Source of the DNA: Stieleria neptunia
Lineage (GTDB): Bacteria; Planctomycetota; Planctomycetia; Pirellulales; Pirellulaceae
Length of the DNA: 64,000 nt
Reading direction: 5' to 3'
Assembly (NCBI RefSeq): GCF_007754155.1
Contig: NZ_CP037423.1
Location: 5,700,567 to 5,764,566 of the forward strand
Shown here: positions 43,676 through 52,481 of the stretch, one piece after another
Layout: every line of letters begins with the position of its first letter
Position numbering within the stretch: position 1 is the stretch's first letter
The notes under the pieces: model-generated
Seen by the model: only the letters and a program-made list of their open reading frames with translations
Database searches by the model: none
What the model was told of the DNA's origin: nothing
Program-made: the position numbers and the translations under genes

Positions 43676-45316
43676 TTACGACCCGAGTTGTAACCAGGAA
43701 GGACGAAGGAGCATGACCAATCCGAGCAGCAAGATCACGGCACCGCTGAGCAGTTTTAGCCACCGTCCCTCACGCTCCTGCAGTTTGCGGTGCGAGAGCG
43801 TCACGACGACCACCGTGACCAGCAGCGTATCGTCCAGCATGTACGCCACGATATACACCGCCAAAAACGCATAGTTCTTCCAGGCGGGGTAATCCTGGAT
43901 CGTCAGCACTTGAGTGTACAGTGCCGGCAGCCCGGCCGTGCACAACAGTTCGATCATGTTGACGATGACCGCCAGAACCACCGCACCGGTCAAGGCCACC
44001 GTCAGATACTTGGCGCTGACGATCTCGCGTACACGACGGTACAACTTAGGCTTGCTCGATTCGGGGATCGACAACGAAAGCCCTTGCTTGAACGCAAAAA
44101 AGTCCTTGACGTTGATCACGCCGATGAACAGCGCCAGCAAGCCCAATGCAATTTGCACCGGTCTCGCGATTCCGATCAACAGGAAGATATTCAGCCAGGC
44201 TGCCATGAACGCGAAATAGGCTAACCCGCTGATGAAGACGAACGTCCCCGCGATCAGCAAAATCTTGCGGCGGTCTTTGATGTTGACCAGCACCGAGAGC
44301 AGAAACACCAGCACCCACATGGCGCAGGGATTGAACCCGTCGACCAAACCGATCGCCAACGTAAACAAGGGCATGCCGAGTTCTGAAGCGTTTAGCGGCC
44401 CCAGCATCGGAACATCGATCGTGTCGCTCGTCACCACCTCCAGCGGCGTTTCGCTTTCACCGGACTGCGACGGAGTGGCTTCATCGGGGAGTTCCAACAG
44501 GTCGATCGGAATGTCATCGACGGAAACCTCCGGCGTCGTCACTTGAGCGACCAGCAAGAAAGTGGCGTAAGCTTCCAGCTTGGGCATCGTCAACATCGCA
44601 AGTTGGAAGCTTACGCCACGCTGCTGATTCCGGCTCAACGGCTTTGATGGTTTCATCCCCGAGACGTCCCTGATCAACTGGTCCAGTTGTGCACCCGTGA
44701 TTTCGTCGCCTTGGTAGCCGATCAGGATGCGTCGGGCAAAATCAATCGTCGGCAATCCCGGCGGGCTTCCGGCCTTACGGCACAGTGTTTCCCACTGCGA
44801 CCGAGCCGCCGCAGATCGATCGACATCATGGATCGCGAATCGGATCGCCGGCCAGCGTTGTTGCAAGGTCGGCAGAAACGCTTTCAGTTTTTTGCATTTG
44901 GGGCAAGTGGTACGCGTGTAGAGGTTGGCGGTGAAAAGTTGTTCGATCTGCGGGCCCGTTCGGGTCGCATCGTCGAAGCCAAAGTACATCCGGTCACAGG
45001 TGTAGAACGCCGGCAGCAACGGTTTTTCTCGGCCCGCTTGTTTGGACAGTTTGTACAGCCGAAGCAGTTGCGTTTTTTCATGAAGCACATCATGAATTTG
45101 AATGTCCAACCCGTTGATTCGCTGTTTCAGTTGATCGCAATACGCCTGAACGGTTTCGGCGGATTCGCGGTCGCTGCGGACGAACACATCGATGCGGATT
45201 CGATTCGTCGTCTCATCGGGCGGGCGGTCGTCGGCGCGTACCCAAGTCAGCGATGCGGACGACAAGAACAGAAAACCCAGTAGCGCAATTCGGAAAGCCA
45301 TGGTTGCTCGGCCCAT
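43676..45316 (-). CDS. Thioredoxin-fold/DsbD-like membrane protein
   Basis: About 546 residues. Signal peptide (IALLGFLFLSSASLTWVRA), a periplasmic redox part with C138-P-K-C141 in NLYTRTTCPKCKKLK and a cis-Pro region (SPPGLPTIDF), then a membrane domain starting near 313 with the CcdA/DsbD motif GLVDGFNPCAMWVLVFL and at least six helices. Such proteins carry electrons across the membrane for disulfide reduction or cytochrome maturation. Only one Cys (331) is seen in the classic membrane pair region. Residues 233-252 are encoded by a REP-like element. Start uncertain: Mets at 45316 and 45301 both precede the signal peptide. Confidence 0.8.
   Translation of the reverse strand: MGRATMAFRIALLGFLFLSSASLTWVRADDRPPDETTNRIRIDVFVRSDRESAETVQAYCDQLKQRINGLDIQIHDVLHEKTQLLRLYKLSKQAGREKPLLPAFYTCDRMYFGFDDATRTGPQIEQLFTANLYTRTTCPKCKKLKAFLPTLQQRWPAIRFAIHDVDRSAAARSQWETLCRKAGSPPGLPTIDFARRILIGYQGDEITGAQLDQLIRDVSGMKPSKPLSRNQQRGVSFQLAMLTMPKLEAYATFLLVAQVTTPEVSVDDIPIDLLELPDEATPSQSGESETPLEVVTSDTIDVPMLGPLNASELGMPLFTLAIGLVDGFNPCAMWVLVFLLSVLVNIKDRRKILLIAGTFVFISGLAYFAFMAAWLNIFLLIGIARPVQIALGLLALFIGVINVKDFFAFKQGLSLSIPESSKPKLYRRVREIVSAKYLTVALTGAVVLAVIVNMIELLCTAGLPALYTQVLTIQDYPAWKNYAFLAVYIVAYMLDDTLLVTVVVVTLSHRKLQEREGRWLKLLSGAVILLLGLVMLLRPSWLQLGS
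44562..44619. repeat. Family A (A2) REP-like pair inside a coding region
   Basis: Both units are subtype A2 (GTGGCGTAAGCTTCCAGCTT and GTTGGAAGCTTACGCCAC). It lies wholly within the DsbD-like gene and is read through in frame, adding about 20 residues (RGVSFQLAMLTMPKLEAYAT) in the linker between redox and membrane domains. Confidence 0.9.
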
Positions 45317-45516
45317 GATGCGTGTTGGAAATCGGTCGCCTACTTTCAGGACGAAGCTTGTGTCTTTATCGAAGACGTTGAAGGTCACGATTCATCGTTC
45401 GACCTCCCCTCGCTGCGCTCGACCCTCCTGCCAGGAGGGTGACTTCAAAAACCGCACGACCGCCTTGCGATCAGTGCACGCAGCATACCAATGGCGTGCT
45501 TCGAATCGTCACAGGC

Positions 45517-46161
45517 TCAGGCTGACTCTTCAGCTTTGGCGCGCAGGTTGGCGACCGAGTACCGACGCACCGGTTTGGAATACATCGTGCGATGCGCGTA
45601 CTCTTCGTCGGGCTGCTTACAGCGCTGAATGAACTCCACAAACTGATCGACAAACAAGTCGACCTGCTTCCAATTGGTGAACTCATAATCGAAACGCGTG
45701 TCGGTCGGACCGCCCTCTTTCTTGGCGACCCACTGCATCAGTTTTCGTTTCAGCCAGTTGTACTTGGAATAGGTCAACGCGCCGGCGAAATGAATCGTCA
45801 ACAGGGGATTCCAATCGGTCTCGTGTAAGTAGGCTGCGGTGATCTTTCGCACTTCATCCTGTTCGCTGTCGTCTTCGCTCATGATGCCCAGGCTGACCGA
45901 AAAAAACGCCGATGGCATTTCGTGCAAGAGGTCGCGAAACTGTTTGAGATACTCCGCCAGACGGACGTCGTAATGGGAGTAGTGGATCGGGGAGCCGACG
46001 ATGACCGCGTCGTAGGCATCCAACGCAATCGGCCGATTGGGATCGACCGCAATGTTGTGCCGGTCCGTTGCAATGCCTTGCTCGGTCAGTCGTTGAGAGA
46101 TGTGACGGGCGATCTTTTCGGTTTGGCCTTCGTCAGTCGCAAAGAGAATCAGAGCGCGCAT
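45517..46161 (-). CDS. HemG-like flavodoxin (protoporphyrinogen dehydrogenase family)
   Basis: 214 residues. N-terminal flavodoxin FMN site ILFATDEGQTEKIARHI, then AVIVGSPIHYSHYD and TIHFAGALTYSKYNW, which match the menaquinone-dependent protoporphyrinogen IX dehydrogenase HemG. The C-terminal ~35 residues are extra and basic. HemG oxidises protoporphyrinogen in haem synthesis; other quinone reductases of this fold are possible. ATG at 46161. It is downstream on the same strand of a repeat-rich gap and convergent with nothing near. Confidence 0.85.
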   Translation of the reverse strand: MRALILFATDEGQTEKIARHISQRLTEQGIATDRHNIAVDPNRPIALDAYDAVIVGSPIHYSHYDVRLAEYLKQFRDLLHEMPSAFFSVSLGIMSEDDSEQDEVRKITAAYLHETDWNPLLTIHFAGALTYSKYNWLKRKLMQWVAKKEGGPTDTRFDYEFTNWKQVDLFVDQFVEFIQRCKQPDEEYAHRTMYSKPVRRYSVANLRAKAEESA

Positions 46162-46275
46162 TCAGTCTGTCCTTGCCGGCGCATCACCGGCTTGTTGATT
46201 TTATCGATGTTCCGAACCAAGGCGTTGGCATGAACCCCATGCCTTTTCTCGTGACGCCAAACGGGGTGTTGTTTT

Positions 46276-46331
46276 GTTAGCGGCAGGGCGCGAGCCCTCC
46301 GGTCTTTCGAGCCGAAACCGGAGGGCTCGCG
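46276..46331. repeat. Family B REP-like pair, truncated
   Basis: The left unit has tail GTTAGCGG and hairpin AGGGC-GCGA-GCCCT (46285-46298); the right unit is inverted and cut at GGCTCGC. The gap 46162-46581 contains only this element and the next. Confidence 0.85.
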
Positions 46332-46366
46332 GGCTGTCGATTGAGTCGGGATCTGCTGAGTCAATG

Positions 46367-46434
46367 GTGAGCCGCTGGCCGTAAGGCCTCGGGCAGCGTC
46401 GCAGTGCCCGGCCGCTTACGGGCGCGCGGCTCAC
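46367..46434. repeat. Family C REP-like inverted pair
   Basis: The left unit is GTGAGCCGC with hairpin GGCC-GTAA-GGCC; the right unit, inverted, ends GCGGCTCAC and contains a different stem around GTAA. Confidence 0.82.
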
Positions 46435-46581
46435 AAAAACGACAGCCCGCTCGCGCCGTGCCGCTGACTCATTCGGTGTCAATATCGATGGTATTCAGGC
46501 TTGGCCGGAACGCAAAAACGAGCTGCGCCGCGTGGCCCCTAGCTCACGCATGCATCTTTCAATCAATAGGCCGTTCAGACG

Positions 46582-46710
46582 TTAGAACATCGCGGTGAGC
46601 GTTCCCGCCACCGTTTTGGCGAAGATCAAAAGCGACATGATCGCGATCACGATCACCGAAATCCAAAAGATCTTCTCATGGGGTGAGTCCTTCCAATTGA
46701 TGCGGCTCAT
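46582..46710 (-). CDS. 42-residue single-span membrane protein
   Basis: A short cytosolic lead (MSRINWKDSPHEKIF) and one membrane helix (WISVIVIAIMSLLIFAKTVA). ATG at 46710 has AAGG at 6-8 bases upstream. No known function. The composition is clearly that of a membrane peptide and the divergent neighbour is an integral-membrane methyltransferase. Confidence 0.6.
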   Translation of the reverse strand: MSRINWKDSPHEKIFWISVIVIAIMSLLIFAKTVAGTLTAMF

Positions 46711-46866
46711 CGTTTTGCCTTGGGGTTTGAAGACCGGGGTACTCGGATCCAGGCATCCCGAACGCTTTGACACGACGCCGGGAATTTGCAGAATGCATCT
46801 TCTGTGCCAATTTCGCCCTGTTCCGATTGACCGTAACATCGTGCAACATCGTCGCGCGTTTGCCGC

Positions 46867-47334
46867 GTGTTGGCCATTTTCGCACACTCCGTCCACGAGA
46901 CCGGTCGATTGCTCGCGTTCCTGATTGTTGCACAGTTTGTGCTCGCCGCCACACTGGTTTTGTCGGCCCGCTGGTCGCCGCTGCCCGTTGCGGCGTTGGT
47001 GATCGCCGCGCCGGGGATCGCGCTGGCGGTTTGGGCGTGGGCGAAAGTGGGATGGCGGAAGATTCGGATCCATCCGACGACGACCGACGAAACGGAGTTG
47101 CTGACCGACGGGCCGTACGGAATCGTCCGTCACCCGATGTATGCGGGGTTGTTGTGGTTTACCGCTGCGTTGCTGTGGACCCCGTTGCTGTGGTGGCGGG
47201 TCGTCGGCTGGGTCGCGCTGCTGGTGGTTCTGTATGCCAAAGCGAAGCATGAGGAACAATCGATGCGGGACCGCTTTGAGGGGTACCACGCTTATCAGCA
47301 GCGGGTCGGGCGGCTGTTTCCGATTCGCTGGTAA
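46867..47334 (+). CDS. Isoprenylcysteine methyltransferase-like membrane protein
   Basis: 155 residues, GTG start (46867). Three to four membrane helices (LLAFLIVAQFVLAATLVLSA, LPVAALVIAAPGIALAVWAW, TAALLWTPLLWWRVVGWVAL) and the family motif LTDGPYGIVRHPMYAGLLW followed by KAKHEEQSMRDRFEGYHAYQ, the SAM-binding end of ICMT/PEMT-type enzymes. In bacteria these methylate small molecules or lipids; the substrate is unknown. The next gene starts ~170 bp later. Confidence 0.85.
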   Translation: MLAIFAHSVHETGRLLAFLIVAQFVLAATLVLSARWSPLPVAALVIAAPGIALAVWAWAKVGWRKIRIHPTTTDETELLTDGPYGIVRHPMYAGLLWFTAALLWTPLLWWRVVGWVALLVVLYAKAKHEEQSMRDRFEGYHAYQQRVGRLFPIRW

Positions 47335-47505
47335 CCGAAGGAAGAAAGGCTGATTGCAAGGCAGTTGGCAATCGATCTGACGGCCGCATCCGATCCCAAG
47401 CGATCTCGACTCCACCGGCACGTGGTCTGCTGGTGTATAATCGATCAGTCCCGACGGTGTTTTCTGGTGACGATCCTAGGACCACGAAACTGCAGGCGGT
47501 GTGTC

Positions 47506-48432
47506 ATGGATAACGCGGAGTCTTCATCTTCGATTGCGGCCCTCGACGATCCGGCCGAACGGCGACGCGTCGGGTTAGACGAAAACAGGCGGATCGCAAA
47601 TCATCTCGGTGAGATCGCCAGCTTGCTGGAATCACAACACGCCAGCGAGTTCCGTGTGTCGGCTTACCGCAAGGCGGCCGGCACTTTGTTGAATCTTCAA
47701 ACCCCCGTGCGTTGGATTGACCAGAAGCACGGAATCGAGGGCTTGATTCGAATCGAGACGGTCGGGCAATCGATCGCCAGTTTGATCGACCAATATCTGA
47801 GAACCGGTCGCGTTCCGTTGCTGGATCGGTTGCGTGGCGAGGCGACTGCGGAAAAGATTTTTACGACGTTGCCCACGATCGGGCCCGAGTTGGCCCATCG
47901 AATCTATGACGCGCTACACGTGGAGACCCTGCCCGAACTGTATAGCGCGGCGATCCACGGCAAACTCGGTCAAGTTCCCGGGATTGGTCGAAAACGTGCC
48001 TCCGCGATTGAAGAGGTGTTGGCGGAACGTTTGCGACGAAACCCCAGTCCGATGACGCCCCTGTATCCGCAAACAGATCGTTCGATACCAGTTGCCGAGA
48101 TTCTGGATGTCGACGCCGAGTACCGTCGCAAGGCAGGGGAAGACAAACTGCCCAAAGTCGCGCCCACCAAATTCAATCCCGGCGGCGTGGCTTGGTTGCC
48201 GATCTTGCATACCCAGCGAGACGACCGCCACTACACCGCCTTGTATTCCAACTCCGCACGCGCGCACGAATTAAATACGACGAAGGATTGGGTGGTGATC
48301 TACCGAGACGACGACCAACAACACGGCCGCTGGACGGTGATCACGTCCCAGTTCGGGAAACTACACGGGTGTCGTATCATTCGAGGCCGCGAAGACGAGT
48401 GCCGCGAAATCTATTTGAGGAACCCGCAGTGA
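47506..48432 (+). CDS. Helix-hairpin-helix DNA-binding protein of PolX-like type
   Basis: 308 residues. Residues ~25-180 resemble the N-terminal part of family X DNA polymerases: NRRIANHLGEIASLLESQHA, then SAYRKAAGTLLNL and the two HhH units (FTTLPTIGPELAHRIYDAL and LGQVPGIGRKRASAIEEVL). No polymerase nucleotidyl-transfer motif (GSxxR...DxD) follows. Instead there is a distinct ~100-residue C-terminal domain with FNPGGVAWLPILHTQRDDRH and a basic end. It probably binds DNA ends or gaps without synthesis; function is unassigned. ATG at 47506. Confidence 0.8.
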   Translation: MDNAESSSSIAALDDPAERRRVGLDENRRIANHLGEIASLLESQHASEFRVSAYRKAAGTLLNLQTPVRWIDQKHGIEGLIRIETVGQSIASLIDQYLRTGRVPLLDRLRGEATAEKIFTTLPTIGPELAHRIYDALHVETLPELYSAAIHGKLGQVPGIGRKRASAIEEVLAERLRRNPSPMTPLYPQTDRSIPVAEILDVDAEYRRKAGEDKLPKVAPTKFNPGGVAWLPILHTQRDDRHYTALYSNSARAHELNTTKDWVVIYRDDDQQHGRWTVITSQFGKLHGCRIIRGREDECREIYLRNPQ

Positions 48433-48452
48433 CGAAACATTGACCGAAAAAA

Positions 48453-48475
48453 GTGGGAGAGGCTCCCAGCCGATT
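48453..48475 (+). repeat. Single family A REP-like unit
   Basis: GTGGGAGAGGCTCCCAGCC: compensated stem (GGCT/AGCC altered to GGCTC..). It overlaps the stop region of the cytochrome gene by a few bases and separates two convergent genes. Confidence 0.7.
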
Positions 48476-48929
48476 AATAATACGGCACGAACGGCGTCGG
48501 CACGTAGATTTCCACTTGGTAATGCTGCTGCAAGAACGTGACCAGATCCGCTAACTGCGTCACCGTCATTTCGTCGTTGTACGACCGCATCTTGGAAACC
48601 TCGCCCTCTTGAATCTCGTCGGATTGGTAACCGAGTGCGAATCGGTGCGACGGGTTGATGATGGAGGTCACGAGGTCTCCGTAAGTCACCACGTATCCTT
48701 TTTTGCCGCCCAACGCGACCGTCGTGACGTCTTCCGAAACGTCGGCGTCCAACTCCACCCCGTCGACGGTATGACACGCGTTGCATTGCAACGCCACAAA
48801 CGTGGCTTTTCCGCGCTCGGCATCACCTTCGGGCAGCGTAAACCCCCAGCCAGACTTGGGATCCGGCGCGCATCCCACCAGCGCCGACAACATAAGCACG
48901 CACAACGCAGTTTTGAATGACTTGATCAT
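48474..48929 (-). CDS. Lipoprotein monohaem cytochrome c
   Basis: 151 residues. Signal peptide with lipobox LVGC20, haem motif C49-N-A-C-H53 and a later Met-rich region ([12 protein letters not shown]) that can give the axial Met. The fold is small class I cytochrome c ([19 protein letters not shown], then [12 protein letters not shown]). It would be anchored to the membrane on the outside and carry electrons. Met at 48929 is the start with a signal peptide. Divergent from the ABC transporter genes. Confidence 0.88.
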   Translation of the reverse strand: MIKSFKTALCVLMLSALVGCAPDPKSGWGFTLPEGDAERGKATFVALQCNACHTVDGVELDADVSEDVTTVALGGKKGYVVTYGDLVTSIINPSHRFALGYQSDEIQEGEVSKMRSYNDEMTVTQLADLVTFLQQHYQVEIYVPTPFVPYY

Positions 48930-49382
48930 CGATCGGTCTTCATTGGGAAGGGAGCTAAAACCGCAACGATCAAACAACAAACGCAAGCGTTGTGCCAACT
49001 GGGAAGTCCTGCATTCTCACCCAACGCGAGGCCGGTGACGCACACTTTGAGTGACAATGTGCGTTACCGCTCAGGATCGGAGGCCGAACCGTTGCTAAAT
49101 GACCAACGTCATGCGCGGCACCAGACTGTCTTGCACCCCATCCCGATCGCTGACGGTCGGTTGATCCCAACCGCACGATCCGTGTCGATTCCCTATTGGC
49201 GGATCCGTTATAAAAAGGTGCGTCCACCCTCGGCTCGATGGCGAACGCGTACTGCGAATGCGAGTGCCATCACACCCGCAACCGAAACGAATCGATTGGA
49301 TCGGCGATGGCGACTTTGCAGGTGCGGCTACTTTTTCGGCCGGTGGCATTTCTCAATCATAACGCGGCCCTTAGCACAAACT
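48930..49382. other. Divergent intergenic region with hairpin
   Basis: About 450 bp with no gene. It contains an 11-bp imperfect hairpin at 49034-49068 (GGTGACGCACA and TGTGCGTTACC, one G-U pair) some 315 bp before the ABC ATPase. Promoters for both sides must lie here. Confidence 0.5.
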
Positions 49383-50114
49383 ATGAACGCATCGAAGGCC
49401 CAGGGCAGTCAAACCAGCGTGTTTCACGCCGTCGACATCACCAAGATCTATCAGATGGGCGAAGTGGAAGTGCACGCGCTGCGCGGGGTCAGCTTGGAAC
49501 TTTACGAAGGCGAGTTCGTCGTGCTGTTGGGGGCATCGGGCAGCGGCAAGTCGACGTTGCTGAACATCTTGGGCGGATTGGACTCGCCCACGTCCGGTAC
49601 GGTTCACTACCTGGATCACGAATTGACCGCCAGCGATGGCTCCCAGCTGACACAGTACCGCCGCGACAACGTCGGATTTGTGTTCCAGTTTTACAATCTG
49701 ATCCCCAGTTTGACCGCTCGTGAAAACGTTGAATTGATCACCGAGATCGCCGCTTCACCGATGGAGGCGATGGAGGCGTTGGATCTGGTCGGGCTTAAGC
49801 CTCGCGCCGACCACTTTCCCGCTCAGCTTTCCGGGGGCGAACAACAGCGCGTCGCGATTGCCCGGGCGATCGCAAAGAACCCGAGAGTGTTGCTGTGTGA
49901 CGAACCGACAGGCGCGTTGGACGTGCAAACGGGCGTCGTCGTGTTGCAAGCGATCGGGCAGATCAATCGACAATTGGGGACGACGACCGCGGTGATTACC
50001 CACAATGCGGAGATCGCCAAAATGGCCGACCGGGTGATCCTGTTGTCGGACGGTCACATCGCCGGGATCGAGACCAACTCGACCAAGATCGCGGCTCAAG
50101 ACCTGAGGTGGTGA
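49383..50114 (+). CDS. ABC transporter ATPase (LolD/MacB type)
   Basis: 243 residues. Walker [15 protein letters not shown] near 45-58, Q-loop [13 protein letters not shown], signature [19 protein letters not shown] and Walker [13 protein letters not shown], then an H-loop in AVITHN. The Q-loop context and the FtsX-type permease after it place it with LolCDE/MacB-like mechanotransmission ABC transporters rather than importers. The permease starts 3 bp after its stop. ATG at 49383; there is no obvious ribosome site. Confidence 0.95.
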   Translation: MNASKAQGSQTSVFHAVDITKIYQMGEVEVHALRGVSLELYEGEFVVLLGASGSGKSTLLNILGGLDSPTSGTVHYLDHELTASDGSQLTQYRRDNVGFVFQFYNLIPSLTARENVELITEIAASPMEAMEALDLVGLKPRADHFPAQLSGGEQQRVAIARAIAKNPRVLLCDEPTGALDVQTGVVVLQAIGQINRQLGTTTAVITHNAEIAKMADRVILLSDGHIAGIETNSTKIAAQDLRW

Positions 50115-50117
50115 GCG

Positions 50118-52481
50118 ATGCGAAAGCTGGACCGCAAACTGTTGCGAGACCTGTATCAACTGCGTGGTCAGGCGGCGGCGATCGTGCTGGTCATTGCCGC
50201 CGGGGTCGCCACCTTTGTGATGTCGATGTGTGCTTATCGATCGTTGACGGCGACCAAAGACGCGTTCTACCGCGACTATCGGTTTGCGGATGTCTTTTCG
50301 TCGACGCACCGAACTCCCGACGCCCTGTTGCCCCGACTGCGCGACATCGAGGGGGTCGCCGCCGTTGAAACGCGTCTGGTCTACGACGTCTTGTTGGATG
50401 TCGCCGGGATGTCCGAACCGGCCACCGCTCGTTTGATCAGCGTGCCCGATCGCGGTCAAAGCGAGTTGAATCGGGTCTACATCCGCCGCGGGCGAATGAT
50501 CGAACCGTTGCGCAGTGGCGAAGTCGTCGTCTCGGAGGTGTTTGCCGCGGCGCACGGGTTCGTGCCCGGCGACCAGGTCCGCGCGATCGTCAACGGCAAG
50601 ACCCAGGTGATGAAGATCGTCGGGATCGCCTTGTCGCCGGAATACGTCATCCAAGTTCAGCCCGGCAGCATTTTGCCGGACGACAAACGATTCGGCATCT
50701 TTTGGATCGGCCGGCGCGACTTGGAAGCCGCCTTCGACATGACGGGCGCCTTCAACAGCGTCACCGTCCGCTTGGCGCTCGGTCACGAAACGCCGCGCGT
50801 GATCGACGAACTGGACCGCTTGTTGAAACCCTACGGCAGCGTCGGCGCGTACGACCGGGACGAGCAATTGTCGCACCGGTATTTGTCGGATGAGTTGTCA
50901 CAGCTTCGCGGCATGGCGGTGATGGCACCGGCGATTTTTTTGGGCGTTGCGGCCTTTCTGCTCAACATCGCAGTCTCCCGCATCATCACGCAACAACGCG
51001 AGCAGATCGCCGCCCTGAAAGCGTTCGGGTATTCTGATTTCGAAGTCGGCGCCCATTACCTGAATCTGGTGTTCGTGATCACCGTGGGCGGCAGCGTAGC
51101 CGGTTCGTTGATCGGATTTTGGATGGGCGCCAACATGATGGGCATGTACGAGGAGTTTTACAAATTTCCGTCGTTGACGTTTCTGATCAATTGGCCTGCC
51201 GTCGGCGCCGCGTTCTTGATGACCAGTGCTGCGGCGGTGGTAGGAACGTTTCTGTCGGTGCGATCGGCGGTCACGTTGCCGCCGGCCGAAGCGATGCGGC
51301 CCGAAGCACCGCCGAGCTTCCGAACGTCGTGGGTCGAGCGTTTGGTTCCCAAGCGGTTTTTGGCACCGGAGATGCGGATGGTCCTCCGCAATTTGACTCG
51401 GCGACCGGTCCGTGCGGCGCTCTCGGTCGTCGGGATCGCGATGGCCGTCGCCGTGATGGTGCTCGGCAATTTTTCGCTCGACGCGATGAATTACATGATG
51501 GAGTTCCAGTTCCGCCTCGCTCAGCGCCAGGACTTAACCGTCACCTTTGTGGAACCGGCAACCGAATCGGTGATGTACGAAGTGCAGAATCTGGATGGGG
51601 TCTTGGAGAGTGAAACGATGCGAAGTGTCGCCACCCGCATTCGGTTTCAGAACCGGTCGCGGCGGATCGGCATCATGGGAATTCTGCCCAACCCCCAGCT
51701 GTATCGTTTGCTGGACGCGGACGAGCGGCAGGTTCGAGTGCCCGATTTCGGAATCATGCTCAACCGCAAACTCTCAGAGGTCTTGGGTGCCCAGATCGGT
51801 GATGAAGTGATTGTCGAAGTGCTGGAAGGCAAGCGTCCGACGCTGACGTTAGAGGTTTCGGCGATCGTCGAGGAGTTTGCGGGAATCAATGCCTACATGA
51901 ACAAGAGCCGTCTTCACGAGGTGCTGTTGGAATCCAATGTCGCTTCGGGGGTGTTTTTAAAGGTCGATCCGAATCGCATCGACGCGGTGTTCGCCGAGCT
52001 GGAAGAACGCCCGGGGGTGGGCAGTGTCACGATCAAGGACGCGATGATGCAAAGTTTTGAACAAACCGTCGCCGAGAACATCTTGGTCATGCGGTCCTTC
52101 ATCGTGATGTTCGCGGCGGTGATCGCGATCGGTGTGGTCTACAATACCGCAAAAATATCGTTGTCCGAGCGGCAGCGCGACTTGGCGACGATGCGTGTCA
52201 TCGGGTTTACCAATCGCGAGGTGTCCACCGTGCTGTTGGGAGAGATCATCATTTTTACCGCGTTGGCGATCCCGCTGGGCTGCCTGATCGGGTACGGTTT
52301 GGCGGCGGTGACGACCGCAGGATTGGATACCGACAACTACCGGATTCCGTTGGTGATCAGCCGAAACACGTTGCTGTTGGCCTCGTCGGTCGTCGTGGTG
52401 GCGACGATCCTTTCGGCGCTGTTGGTGCAACGACGCGTGAAGCGTTTGGATCTGATCAGCGTGCTCAAAACAAGGGACTAG
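50118..52481 (+). CDS. ABC transporter permease with two FtsX domains
   Basis: 787 residues. Eight membrane helices: one at 18-40, three near 270-380 (first FtsX set), one near 430-452 and three near 655-777 (second FtsX set), separated by large periplasmic domains. This duplicated architecture is typical of DevC/MacB-like permeases that push substrate through outer-membrane partners rather than across the inner membrane. It overlaps the adaptor gene by one base. Together with the ATPase and HlyD adaptor it forms a probable efflux or lipid-export complex; the cargo is unknown. Confidence 0.92.
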   Translation: MRKLDRKLLRDLYQLRGQAAAIVLVIAAGVATFVMSMCAYRSLTATKDAFYRDYRFADVFSSTHRTPDALLPRLRDIEGVAAVETRLVYDVLLDVAGMSEPATARLISVPDRGQSELNRVYIRRGRMIEPLRSGEVVVSEVFAAAHGFVPGDQVRAIVNGKTQVMKIVGIALSPEYVIQVQPGSILPDDKRFGIFWIGRRDLEAAFDMTGAFNSVTVRLALGHETPRVIDELDRLLKPYGSVGAYDRDEQLSHRYLSDELSQLRGMAVMAPAIFLGVAAFLLNIAVSRIITQQREQIAALKAFGYSDFEVGAHYLNLVFVITVGGSVAGSLIGFWMGANMMGMYEEFYKFPSLTFLINWPAVGAAFLMTSAAAVVGTFLSVRSAVTLPPAEAMRPEAPPSFRTSWVERLVPKRFLAPEMRMVLRNLTRRPVRAALSVVGIAMAVAVMVLGNFSLDAMNYMMEFQFRLAQRQDLTVTFVEPATESVMYEVQNLDGVLESETMRSVATRIRFQNRSRRIGIMGILPNPQLYRLLDADERQVRVPDFGIMLNRKLSEVLGAQIGDEVIVEVLEGKRPTLTLEVSAIVEEFAGINAYMNKSRLHEVLLESNVASGVFLKVDPNRIDAVFAELEERPGVGSVTIKDAMMQSFEQTVAENILVMRSFIVMFAAVIAIGVVYNTAKISLSERQRDLATMRVIGFTNREVSTVLLGEIIIFTALAIPLGCLIGYGLAAVTTAGLDTDNYRIPLVISRNTLLLASSVVVVATILSALLVQRRVKRLDLISVLKTRD

